A DNA stretch of 64,000 bases from Poseidonocella sedimentorum. Lineage in GTDB: Bacteria > Pseudomonadota > Alphaproteobacteria > Rhodobacterales > Rhodobacteraceae. Position 1 is the first letter of the stretch. Each line of letters starts with the position of its first letter. Below the pieces are notes generated by a model that was not told where the DNA came from, searched no databases, and saw only the letters and a program-made list of their open reading frames with translations. The translations under genes and the position numbers were made by a program. The stretch is from contig NZ_FOYI01000004.1 of NCBI RefSeq assembly GCF_900116005.1, positions 1 to 64,000 on the forward strand. Reading direction: 5' to 3'. Below are positions 24,874 through 32,803 of this stretch, one piece after another.

Positions 24874-26277
24874 GTGGAAGAGCAAATCGCAGAATTGGCG
24901 GCCCAGGTCGCCGCGCTGCAAAGCAAAAGTGGTGTGACCAACACCATGTTTGCCGAAACATTCTATTATCTGACGATCCCGCTGATGATCATCATTCATG
25001 CGGGATTTCTTGCCTACGAAATGGGCGCATCACGGCTCAAGAACGTGCTGAGCTCGGGGGTCAAGAACATTCTCGCCTTCGCCTTCATGATCCCGACGTT
25101 CTATTTCTTTGGCTGGTGGGTCTATTGGGGCTTTCCCACGGGTCTGCCGGGCGCACCGGGGCCTGCGGGCATTTCGGGTGTCGAATACGCCAACGCCATT
25201 GCATGGGGTTGGGGTGAAAGCGCGCAATACATGGGGCCGAACATCGCGGATCAGGCATCGGGCGTGTTCTTTGGCGCCTTCGCACTGTTTGCCGCGACCA
25301 CCGCATCGATCATGTCGGGCGCTGTGATCGAACGCATCCAGACCGTCGGCTTTGTGATCCTGGCTGTGGTGCTGGGGTCGTTCGCATGGGTGGTGGCTGC
25401 CGCTTGGGGCTGGCACGCAGACGGCTGGCTGGTCACGCAATGGGGCGTGCATGACTTTGGTGCGGCGGGCCTCGTGCACGCGGTTGCCGGGTTCTTTGCG
25501 CTAGGCGTGCTTGTCAACCTCGGCCCGCGGATCGGCAAGTACAATGCGGATGGCACCGCCAATCACATCGCCGGGCACAACATGCCACTGACGGTAACGG
25601 GTCTGATGCTCATCATCGTGGGCTTCTGGGGCTTTCTCATGGCCTGCGTGATCGTGCCGGGCGAGGCGTGGAGCTGGTTCGGCGACAAGCCATCGACCAT
25701 CTACGGCACACCGATCACCCTGTCGGCGCTTGGCTTCAACATCTTGATGGCCATCGCGGGCGGGATCATCGGATCGTGGGTTCTGACACGTGATCCATTC
25801 TGGATGATGTCAGGCGCATTGGCCGGGATCATCTCGGTCGCGTCGGGGCTCGACATCTACTTCCCCGCGCTGGCCTTCATCATCGCGTTTTCGGCAGGCA
25901 TGATCCTCAAACCCTGCGCCACATGGCTGGAAAATCGCGGCATCGACGATGCAGTCGGCGCCGTCACGGTGCACGGCACGATCGGTCTTTATGGCCTCGT
26001 GATGCTGGGCGTGTTCGCGTCGGGCTTTCCTGCACTCCAGGGGGCTGCGGGCGAAGTGCCGACTGTCAGCCTGATCGGTCAGATCATCGGCGCGGTCGTG
26101 TTCTTCCTGCTGGGCTTCGTGCCGGGCTACGCTGTGTCGCTGGTCCTGAAAATGGCCGGTATGCTGCGCATCCCCGAAGGCGCGGAGATTGCAGGCATGG
26201 ACATGGTCAAGGTGCCTGCCGCTGGCTACCCCGAGGGTATTCCCGCCCCCGGTATAAATCTCGCCCCCGGCGAATAA
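24874..26277 (+). CDS. amt: Ammonium transporter (Amt/MEP family)
   Basis: 467 residues from the GTG at 24874, which has GGGGG eight bases upstream; a longer frame from 24775 looks non-coding. After a short helical N-terminus there are about eleven membrane spans. The twin-histidine pore pair is His202 (GLVHAVAGF) and His367 (VTVHGTIGLYG), and the recruitment segment GPNIADQASGVFFGAFALFA is present. It moves ammonium, and possibly methylammonium, across the inner membrane. It is divergent from mgsABC-gmaS and followed closely by a 57-residue membrane protein gene. Confidence 0.93.
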   Translation: MEEQIAELAAQVAALQSKSGVTNTMFAETFYYLTIPLMIIIHAGFLAYEMGASRLKNVLSSGVKNILAFAFMIPTFYFFGWWVYWGFPTGLPGAPGPAGISGVEYANAIAWGWGESAQYMGPNIADQASGVFFGAFALFAATTASIMSGAVIERIQTVGFVILAVVLGSFAWVVAAAWGWHADGWLVTQWGVHDFGAAGLVHAVAGFFALGVLVNLGPRIGKYNADGTANHIAGHNMPLTVTGLMLIIVGFWGFLMACVIVPGEAWSWFGDKPSTIYGTPITLSALGFNILMAIAGGIIGSWVLTRDPFWMMSGALAGIISVASGLDIYFPALAFIIAFSAGMILKPCATWLENRGIDDAVGAVTVHGTIGLYGLVMLGVFASGFPALQGAAGEVPTVSLIGQIIGAVVFFLLGFVPGYAVSLVLKMAGMLRIPEGAEIAGMDMVKVPAAGYPEGIPAPGINLAPGE

Positions 26278-26299
26278 TCGGACGGAAAAGGACGAAATC

Positions 26300-26473
26300 A
26301 TGGGTTTTCCATATGACGAAGCAAGCTGGTCGGTTGTCGACGGGGCGATGTACATGGGAGCGGGCGGCGCGATGCCGGGGCTTTTCACCCTGATCGCTGC
26401 CATCATCTGTGCCGCAGTTCTGATCTTCGGCCAAAAGACCGAAAGCGCCAAGACCAGGCAGTTCGACAAATAA
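26300..26473 (+). CDS. 57-residue single-span membrane microprotein after amt
   Basis: AAGGA lies nine bases before the ATG at 26300. The product is MGFPYDEASWSVVDGAMYMG, a hydrophobic span roughly from GLFTLIAAIICAAVLIFG, and a charged tail ending RQFDK. It lies 22 bases after amt and before a strong terminator, so the two are one transcript. It is too short for most gene finders. A role as an accessory or stabiliser of the ammonium channel is only inferred from position. Confidence 0.72.
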   Translation: MGFPYDEASWSVVDGAMYMGAGGAMPGLFTLIAAIICAAVLIFGQKTESAKTRQFDK

Positions 26474-26489
26474 GCGCATCCTGCGCAAG

Positions 26490-26516
26490 AAAGGGGCGAC
26501 CAGCGGTCGCCCCTTT
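26490..26516 (+). terminator. Strong hairpin after amt and the 57-residue protein gene
   Basis: AAAGGGGCGACC (26490-26501) pairs perfectly with GGTCGCCCCTTT (26505-26516) over a three-base loop AGC. The 12-pair stem with an A/T end flanking it is typical of intrinsic terminators. It separates the amt unit from the dmm operon. Confidence 0.85.
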
Positions 26517-26629
26517 CACATGCCCGACTTGCCCCACAGGAAATAAAGTTGCACCGTATTCTTGATTTTTGGGATGGGCTGAGGCTGAATACTTCGCAAC
26601 AAGACTCATAACGAACAGGGAAAAACACC

Positions 26630-27781
26630 ATGGCCATTCTATGGAGAACATCCGCGCTTGCGGGCCGTCACGCCCAGATCGGCGGAGAGCTGGAAGACTG
26701 GAATGGCATGGGCACGGCGTGGTTTTATGACCACACGCCGGAACGCGCCAAGGCCGACTATGAAGCGATCCGTACCAAGGCCGGGTTGATGGATGTCTCG
26801 GGCCTGAAAAAGGTTCACGTCGTGGGCGAGGATGCGGCCTATGTGATCGATCGGGTCACGACCCGCAACGTCGAAAAGATCGCGCCGGGCCGGGCGGTTT
26901 ACGCCTGTATCCTCGATGATCGCGGCTTTTTCGTGGACGACTGCGTGATCTATCATATCGCGGTCAACTCCTGGCTGGTCGTGCATGGCACCGGCACCGG
27001 TATGGAGCAACTGACCAAAGTTGCCGCCGCCAAGAACTGCGCGGTCATCATGGATGACGACCTGCACGACATGTCGCTTCAGGGTCCGAAGGCGGTCGAC
27101 ATTCTTGCCAAGGACATCCCGGCCATCCGCGACCTGGCTTATTTCGGACTGATTCAGACGCGCCTCTACGGACGCGATGTGATGATCTCGCGCACGGGCT
27201 ATACCGGCGAGCGCGGGTACGAGATTTTTTGCCGCGCCAAGGATGCGGTGCACATCTGGGACAATGTTCTGGAAGCCGGCGGCGACGACGTCCGGCCGAC
27301 CCAGTTCTCCACCTTGGATATGCTCCGGATCGAGAGCTACCTGTTGTTCTATCCGGGCGACAATTCAGAGACCTTCCCGTTCGAGGACGGCTCGCCCGCA
27401 GGTGACAGCCTGTGGGAGCTGGGGCTGGACTTCACTGTCTCTCCCGAAAAAGTGGGCTTCATCGGGTCCGAGAACCACTACGCCATGAAGGGCAAGGAAC
27501 GGTTCAAGATCTACGGCGTGCAGCTTCAAGGTGACGCCATGGATCAGATGGAAATGTTCGCCCGCGTAAAGCACGACGGCAAGGATGTGGGCGTCATCAC
27601 CTATGGCTTGTCGTCCGAACTGAATGGCTATTCCGTCGCCATCGCGCGGCTGGATCCGTCGGTGGCAAGCCCCGGGACGCAGCTGACCGTGGTCCAACCG
27701 GACGGCACGGAACTCGCCGCGACGGCCGAAGAAATGCCTTTCTACGACAAGGACAAGTCGATCCGGACCGCCAAGGGCTAA
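26630..27781 (+). CDS. dmmD: GcvT-like folate-binding protein of the dimethylamine monooxygenase operon
   Basis: 383 residues with GcvT/aminomethyltransferase folate-binding motifs: AGLMDVSGLKKVHVVGEDA, DRVTTRNVEKIAPG, SRTGYTGERGYEIFC and the C-terminal beta barrel. It probably receives formaldehyde released in DMA oxidation onto THF. It is the first of four tightly packed genes whose order matches dmmDABC of roseobacters. The letter assignment follows that order. GGGAAAAAC precedes the ATG. Confidence 0.87.
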   Translation: MAILWRTSALAGRHAQIGGELEDWNGMGTAWFYDHTPERAKADYEAIRTKAGLMDVSGLKKVHVVGEDAAYVIDRVTTRNVEKIAPGRAVYACILDDRGFFVDDCVIYHIAVNSWLVVHGTGTGMEQLTKVAAAKNCAVIMDDDLHDMSLQGPKAVDILAKDIPAIRDLAYFGLIQTRLYGRDVMISRTGYTGERGYEIFCRAKDAVHIWDNVLEAGGDDVRPTQFSTLDMLRIESYLLFYPGDNSETFPFEDGSPAGDSLWELGLDFTVSPEKVGFIGSENHYAMKGKERFKIYGVQLQGDAMDQMEMFARVKHDGKDVGVITYGLSSELNGYSVAIARLDPSVASPGTQLTVVQPDGTELAATAEEMPFYDKDKSIRTAKG

Positions 27782-27841
27782 TTTAACAAGGGGGCGCAGA
27801 AGGTACACCCTTTGCGCCCGCATCCCGTCATGAGGACAGGT

Positions 27842-28438
27842 ATGTCGAAATTCGAATTCCCCCCGTCGATCAGAAGCCGCCCCGTGTATGGCACGCTTGA
27901 GGCACGCCCCGGCAAGGGGCATTTGATGATCGCCGATGGTGAGGGGGCCGAAGCGATCCTGGCGATCGCCACGCCCGAGCTGATGGCCCACGCGCACATC
28001 ATCTACATCCCTCGCGGAAGTGATTTCACGGAACGGCTGCGCGCGCTGACCCCTGCGCAATTCTACGAGGGGCCGAGCTATGCCGCGTCGGTTCAACGCA
28101 TCCGCCGGGTGTTGCAGGGGGCGCATATGGGGTTGCAGGTCTATCTGGCGGGCACCGAGGGGCTGATGGGTCAGGCCCAGAACGAGGCGATGCAGGCCGG
28201 CATCCCGCACACCGCCATCCAGACCGAACATCGCGGATCCGTCGCGCGCCGGATGCAGTGCGTGCACTGTAAAGGCATCACCGAAGACGTCGAAACCGAT
28301 CCCTTCGTCTGCAGCCACTGCGGGTTGAACCTGTTCGTCCGCGACCACTATTCGCGCAGGCTCGCCGCCTATCAGGGCGTCTGCATCGACGCCGAAGACC
28401 CCGGCAACATTCCAGAGCCGAAGGGGATTTACGAATGA
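27842..28438 (+). CDS. dmmA: Dimethylamine monooxygenase subunit, DmmA family, zinc-ribbon protein
   Basis: 198 residues from the ATG at 27842 with GAGG upstream. A mixed alpha/beta region is followed by a treble zinc-ribbon pattern Cys140-x2-Cys143 and Cys157-x2-Cys160 (MQCVHCKGI and FVCSHCGLN), likely a metal or Fe-S site for electron handling. The gene overlaps dmmB by four bases (ATGA). Members of this family occur only with the other dmm genes; its exact part in the complex is not fixed by sequence. Confidence 0.85.
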   Translation: MSKFEFPPSIRSRPVYGTLEARPGKGHLMIADGEGAEAILAIATPELMAHAHIIYIPRGSDFTERLRALTPAQFYEGPSYAASVQRIRRVLQGAHMGLQVYLAGTEGLMGQAQNEAMQAGIPHTAIQTEHRGSVARRMQCVHCKGITEDVETDPFVCSHCGLNLFVRDHYSRRLAAYQGVCIDAEDPGNIPEPKGIYE

Positions 28439-29418
28439 GCGCGGCCCCACAAAAAGCAAAGCCCGGAGCCGAAAAGATAGACGTGGTTGTGTCGGCGGTC
28501 GTGCCGCTGAACGATCTGGTGACCCGCTTCGAATTCAAGCGCCGCGATGGTGCGCAGTTCCCGCCGTTTTCGGGCGGTGCCCACACGGTCGTGACGATGC
28601 AGGACGGCGACCGCACCCGCTTGAACCCCTATTCACTGATGTCGGACCCGGCGGACCTGAGCACCTATGCCATTTCCGTACGTCGCGACGATCAGGGGCG
28701 CGGCGGTTCGCTGTATATGCACAACAACCTGTCGGTCGGCGACCAGATGGCGATCACCTATCCAGTGAACCTGTTTTCGCTGGATTTGCGGGCGCGCAAG
28801 CACGTGTTTCTGGCCGGTGGCATCGGGATCACGCCGTTCATGGCGATGATCGCCCAACTGGAACACATGGGCGGCGCTTGGGAGCTGCACTACGCCTGCC
28901 GGTCGGAAACGCTGGGCACCTATGTTGACGTTCTGACCGCCAAGCACCCCAACAAGGTGCATGTCTATTACGACGATCAAAGCCAAAGCATCGACCTTGA
29001 ACGCCTGCTGGACGGGCAACCTTTGGGCACACATGCCTATGTCTGCGGCCCTGCGGGCATGATCGGTTGGGTCCACGCCACCGCATCCGCCGCGGGCTGG
29101 CCTGATGCCAATGTCCACTCCGAAGAGTTTCTTGCCCCCGAACCTGGGGTGCCGTTTCAGGTACGCCTATGCCAATCGGACAAGACCATCACCGTGGGCG
29201 AACACGAAAGCCTGCTGGAGGCGATCGAACGCGCGGGCGTCGAGGCCCCATTCCTGTGCCGTGGCGGATCTTGCGGTCAGTGCGAAACCGAGGTGGCCCG
29301 CGCCGACGGCACGTTCGTGCACCGCGACCACTGGCTGGACGATGACCAGCACGCCGAGGGCAACAAGATCATGCCCTGTGTCAGCCGCTTTATCGGGACA
29401 TTGGAGCTTGAACGATGA
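28435..29418 (+). CDS. dmmB: Dimethylamine monooxygenase reductase subunit (PDR/VanB type flavin-ferredoxin)
   Basis: 327 residues in the order flavin domain, NAD(P)H domain and C-terminal plant-type ferredoxin. RLNPYSLMSDP is the flavin site, FLAGGIGITPFMAMI the nucleotide site, and Cys275, Cys280, Cys283 and Cys315 (FLCRGGSCGQCETE and MPCVS) hold the 2Fe-2S cluster. It passes electrons from NAD(P)H to the oxygenase. It overlaps its neighbours on both sides by four bases. Confidence 0.92.
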   Translation: MSAAPQKAKPGAEKIDVVVSAVVPLNDLVTRFEFKRRDGAQFPPFSGGAHTVVTMQDGDRTRLNPYSLMSDPADLSTYAISVRRDDQGRGGSLYMHNNLSVGDQMAITYPVNLFSLDLRARKHVFLAGGIGITPFMAMIAQLEHMGGAWELHYACRSETLGTYVDVLTAKHPNKVHVYYDDQSQSIDLERLLDGQPLGTHAYVCGPAGMIGWVHATASAAGWPDANVHSEEFLAPEPGVPFQVRLCQSDKTITVGEHESLLEAIERAGVEAPFLCRGGSCGQCETEVARADGTFVHRDHWLDDDQHAEGNKIMPCVSRFIGTLELER

Positions 29419-30482
29419 CCATTCAATTCAACGACGAAACCTTCCGCGACGACTACTCGTTTCACAACTCCGACTGGGCGATCAAACGCTTCCCCTTCCC
29501 GTTTCATGAAGACAGCTACATGTATGCCGTCAACATGGAACAGCACCGGGGCGGGCCCGAAGGATCCGTCTATGAAAAGCGGTTCGATGTGGACGAACAC
29601 TACGTCAGCGAAATGCGCGACCGGGCGATGGTTTTGGCCGACGATCCGCTGCGCTGTCAGTCGCTTGGGCACATGACGCTGGCGGGCTGGGACCTTCTGG
29701 AGTTGATCATGGTGTCCAAGTCCGAGGATTACCCGGACCTGTTCGAATTGCACCGCGATGGCAACACCTGGCGCTGGATCAACAAGCCCTTGGGCATCGA
29801 CGATACGTTCACGTTTCTCGATGAAACCACCCTTCCATATGGCCCGATGGAATACATCACCCGCCAGGCCCAGGGCGATTTCTGCCTGCTGGACCAGCGT
29901 GACGGCAACCTGTGGATGGATGCGGGCATGGTCACGACCCAGGCCGACTGGAGCCTGGATTTTGACATCGGCATGAATTTTTTCGAATGGCATGCGCCTG
30001 TGCCTCTGGCGCATGAGATGGGGATATTTCAGCGCGCACTGAAGTTCCTTCTGAACATCCAGCAAGGGGCCCCCGCCCGGCGGCTGAACTGGACCATGAC
30101 GGTCAATCCGTTGCTCGATACGAGCCCCGAAAACTACCACAAGTGGGGGATACAGAAGACGACCCTGACGCCCGACAACATCGGCGCCAAACAACACCTG
30201 CGGGTGGAATTGCAAACGTTCTTCCGCCTGCCCCGGTCCAACGGTCTGGTGTTTCCGATCCGCTGTTACCTGTGCAGTTTTCAGGATCTGATGACCATGC
30301 CGAAATGGGGCCGCCGCCTGCACCGAGTGGTGCGTGACCTGCCGGACGAGTTGGCCACATACAAAGGTTTTATCGACAACCGGCCCATGATCCTGGACTA
30401 CCTGTCACAGTTCGACGACGGAAAACCCACGTCGCCCGGTGTCTGGCCCGACGCCGAGACCGAACCGCCGCTGGCCAGATGA
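29415..30482 (+). CDS. dmmC: Heme-dependent oxidative N-demethylase (DUF3445), dimethylamine monooxygenase catalytic subunit
   Basis: 355 residues of the DUF3445 family. RRLNWTMTVNPLLDT, LRVELQTFFRLPRSNGLVFP and the Cys-bearing segment RCYLCSFQDLM are family-typical blocks. The family is annotated as heme-dependent oxidative N-demethylase and removes one methyl group from dimethylamine as formaldehyde. It ends three bases from the convergent XRE regulator gene. The family is firm; heme ligation was not verified. Confidence 0.9.
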   Translation: MTIQFNDETFRDDYSFHNSDWAIKRFPFPFHEDSYMYAVNMEQHRGGPEGSVYEKRFDVDEHYVSEMRDRAMVLADDPLRCQSLGHMTLAGWDLLELIMVSKSEDYPDLFELHRDGNTWRWINKPLGIDDTFTFLDETTLPYGPMEYITRQAQGDFCLLDQRDGNLWMDAGMVTTQADWSLDFDIGMNFFEWHAPVPLAHEMGIFQRALKFLLNIQQGAPARRLNWTMTVNPLLDTSPENYHKWGIQKTTLTPDNIGAKQHLRVELQTFFRLPRSNGLVFPIRCYLCSFQDLMTMPKWGRRLHRVVRDLPDELATYKGFIDNRPMILDYLSQFDDGKPTSPGVWPDAETEPPLAR

Positions 30483-30485
30483 TGC

Positions 30486-31142
30486 TCAGGTATTTTGCGG
30501 ATAGCTGATGATCGACAGATAGCGGGCCGGCAAGGCGACCAACTTTTCCGGGCCATGCGGCGCATCGGCGTCAAAGAACAGGGTATCCCCGGGCGTGAGC
30601 GAGTAGACACCGTCGCCATGCCGATACTCCACCTCGCCTTCGAGCATGTAGATGGTCTCGATCCCGCCATGCTGGAAGGTCGGAAAGACATCGGACTCGG
30701 CCGTCAGCGTGATCAGATACGGCTCGACAATAACGCCGGATGCGTTCGCGCCGATGTGACCCAGCAGGTTGTATTGATGGCCCGCGCGCGTGCCTTCGCG
30801 CTCAATCGAGACGCCCTCGCCCGATTTGGTGTGTACAGCCTGTCGGCTTTCTTCAAAACGGCGGAAAAAGCTGGTCAGAGGGACAGACAGCGCATTGGCC
30901 AGCAACTGCAGCGTGGTCAACGAGGGAGACGTGTTGCCGTTCTCGATCTTGGACAGCATCCCGATCGACAGGCCGGTACTCTGGGCCAATTCGGCCACGG
31001 TGATTTCCTGCTGGCGGCGAAAGGCACGGACCTCGCGACCGATGGCCACTTCAAGAACTTTTTCACGGTCCCCATCGCGCGTGCGATGCGGATCTTGGGT
31101 CAGTTTGCTTGCCACGTCGACGTCTATCTTATCAATGTTCAC
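30486..31142 (-). CDS. XRE-type regulator with C-terminal cupin domain
   Basis: 218 residues from a GTG at 31142; the ribosome site is weak, so the start is not certain. The helix-turn-helix is VRAFRRQQEITVAELAQSTG followed by LSIGMLSKIENGNTSPSLTT at about 38-85. A cupin effector domain follows (FPTFQHGGIETIYMLEGEVE and GDTLFFDADAPHG). Such XRE-cupin proteins control amine, polyamine and one-carbon genes. It faces dmmC convergently and diverges from the GlxA-type gene, so it is a good candidate for a local regulator. Confidence 0.88.
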   Translation of the reverse strand: MNIDKIDVDVASKLTQDPHRTRDGDREKVLEVAIGREVRAFRRQQEITVAELAQSTGLSIGMLSKIENGNTSPSLTTLQLLANALSVPLTSFFRRFEESRQAVHTKSGEGVSIEREGTRAGHQYNLLGHIGANASGVIVEPYLITLTAESDVFPTFQHGGIETIYMLEGEVEYRHGDGVYSLTPGDTLFFDADAPHGPEKLVALPARYLSIISYPQNT

Positions 31143-31241
31143 GGTGAGCGCTTTCTATGCAGCCCGATGTCGAGAGACAATTCGGATCTTGCCCAGTGAT
31201 GCATCATAATAGGCAATTTTTTCACCTTGAGAACGCAAATG

Positions 31242-31263
31242 TTGAATGACAGGAAAATAATGC
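31242..31263 (+). repeat. Copy 1 of a 22-base element shared with the tmoX upstream region
   Basis: TTGAATGACAGGAAAAT is followed by AATGC. It matches 37427-37448 at 19 of 22 positions. This copy spans the ribosome site and start of the GlxA-type gene, so part of the likeness may be coincidental; shared regulation is inferred. Confidence 0.4.
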
Positions 31264-32240
31264 GCATCGGGTTTCTGATTTTTCCGGGCTTTCCGATGGC
31301 TTGCCTGACCTCGGTGATCGAACCCCTGCGTGCCGCGAATGAGATCGGCGGGCGGGATGTGTTCGAATGGTCGCTGGTGTCGGAAACTGGCGGTCGGACG
31401 ACGTCGAGCGCCGGGGTCGCGTTTGATCCGGACCTTGCCCTGGCCGATCTCGACACGATCGACTTGCTGTTCGTTCTGGCCGCCCCCATTAGCCAGTTTG
31501 CCGATGCCCGCGCCGGAAACGGTGCGCTGCGCCGTCTGGACCGGCATGGGGCGATCCTTGGGGCCGTCAGTGGCGGCGTGTTCCCGTTGGTCCGCTCGGG
31601 TGTGATGGCCGGGCACCGATGTTCTGTCCACTGGTGTTACGAGGCCGCCTTTCGCAGCGAGTTCCCCACTATCGGCATGACCGATGACGTCATCACCATG
31701 GATCGCCGTCGATACACGGTGTCTGGAGCCGCGTCGGCGTTTGATCTGGCGCTGTGCCTCATTCGCGCCCGGCTGGACGGGGACATCGCGCACGAGGTTG
31801 CCTGCTGGTTCCAACACGCCACCGCGCCCGGCGAAAGGGTGCAACAACGCGTCCCCATGCAACCCGAAGCATCGCCGGAGGTACCATCGCTGGTGGCTCG
31901 CGCCACGGCCATGTTTGCCGACCGGATCGAAGACCCGATTTCCGTCGCCGAGGTGGCCAGCACCTTGGGCGTCACCCCGCGCCAGGTCGAACGCGCCTTC
32001 AAAAAGGCGACGGGGCAAAGTCCCACCCACTATTACCGTGAGATGCGGATGAAAGCCGCGCGCCAGCTGGTTTTGTATTCCAACGATCCCGTGCTGAAAA
32101 TCGCCCAAGCCGTGGGCTATACCTCGAGCACCCCGTTGATGAGCCATTATCGCGAGGCGTTCGGCGTCACCCCACAAGTGGATCGGCAAAGGATCAACGC
32201 GTCCCGCCTGCGCGGCAATGTGCCTCTGCCGTCGGCCTAG
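31260..32240 (+). CDS. GlxA/AraC family transcriptional regulator
   Basis: 326 residues from the ATG at 31260 with AGGA upstream (an earlier ATG at 31239 is possible). The N-terminal half is a DJ-1/PfpI-like domain (RIGFLIFPGFPMACLTSVIE and a GAVSGGVFPLVRSG loop), and the C-terminal part is an AraC-type double helix-turn-helix (EVASTLGVTPRQVERAFKKA and KIAQAVGYTSSTPLMSHYRE). This family includes GbdR-like activators of betaine and methylamine genes. It lies between dmm and mgd, and its last four bases overlap the convergent mgdD end. Confidence 0.9.
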   Translation: MRIGFLIFPGFPMACLTSVIEPLRAANEIGGRDVFEWSLVSETGGRTTSSAGVAFDPDLALADLDTIDLLFVLAAPISQFADARAGNGALRRLDRHGAILGAVSGGVFPLVRSGVMAGHRCSVHWCYEAAFRSEFPTIGMTDDVITMDRRRYTVSGAASAFDLALCLIRARLDGDIAHEVACWFQHATAPGERVQQRVPMQPEASPEVPSLVARATAMFADRIEDPISVAEVASTLGVTPRQVERAFKKATGQSPTHYYREMRMKAARQLVLYSNDPVLKIAQAVGYTSSTPLMSHYREAFGVTPQVDRQRINASRLRGNVPLPSA

Positions 32241-32803
32241 AGGGCGGCCGCCATCGCCGTGGTGATCGCGTGGTGCAAGGATCCCGCAGACGCCCGTGGC
32301 CCGATGATCCGGACCGATGTGTCAGGTTCGGTACAGATCACGAAACACCCAAGGTGATGGATCGTGCTGCGCGTGGCATTGCCCGCGTGAAACGTCGTCA
32401 GATTCACGTTGCACAGCAATTCCAGAACGGCGAAAGCGCCCTGCCCCGTCAGATCGAAACAGGTCCATGCATCGGTCTGTTCGGTGATGGATGCCATGTC
32501 GGCCAGCGCGTCCTTGAGCATCGCGGCGATGTCTTCGTGGGTGGTGAAATCCGCACTCAGCATCCACTGGCCCGGCCCCATCCAAACGGCCGAAAAGGGA
32601 TCACCAGCGCTGGACTTGCCGGGTGCGGGAGCTGCGGCGCCCAGCAGCCGGGTCAACGCGGTGGCGCAGGCCTCCGCCTGTCCGCGCCGCGCGGCGACGG
32701 AGGCCAGCGCGACATCGGGCCTTTCGGTCAGCGTCACGGCGCCAACAGTCTCGACACGCGCGGCGCTTCCGCCCAGGGCGGTGATGGGGCTCAGGTCATG
32801 CAC
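32237..32803 (-). CDS. mgdD: N-methylglutamate dehydrogenase, sarcosine-oxidase gamma-like subunit
   Basis: 188 residues with the sarcosine oxidase gamma layout: a WMGPGQWML strand, then TEQTDAWTCFDLTGQGAFAV, then HHLGCFVICTEPDTSVRIIG. In heterotetrameric sarcosine oxidases gamma packs against the alpha chain and is structural. It overlaps mgdC by eight bases. Its stop overlaps the convergent regulator's stop in CTAG. Confidence 0.9.
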   Translation of the reverse strand: MHDLSPITALGGSAARVETVGAVTLTERPDVALASVAARRGQAEACATALTRLLGAAAPAPGKSSAGDPFSAVWMGPGQWMLSADFTTHEDIAAMLKDALADMASITEQTDAWTCFDLTGQGAFAVLELLCNVNLTTFHAGNATRSTIHHLGCFVICTEPDTSVRIIGPRASAGSLHHAITTAMAAAL

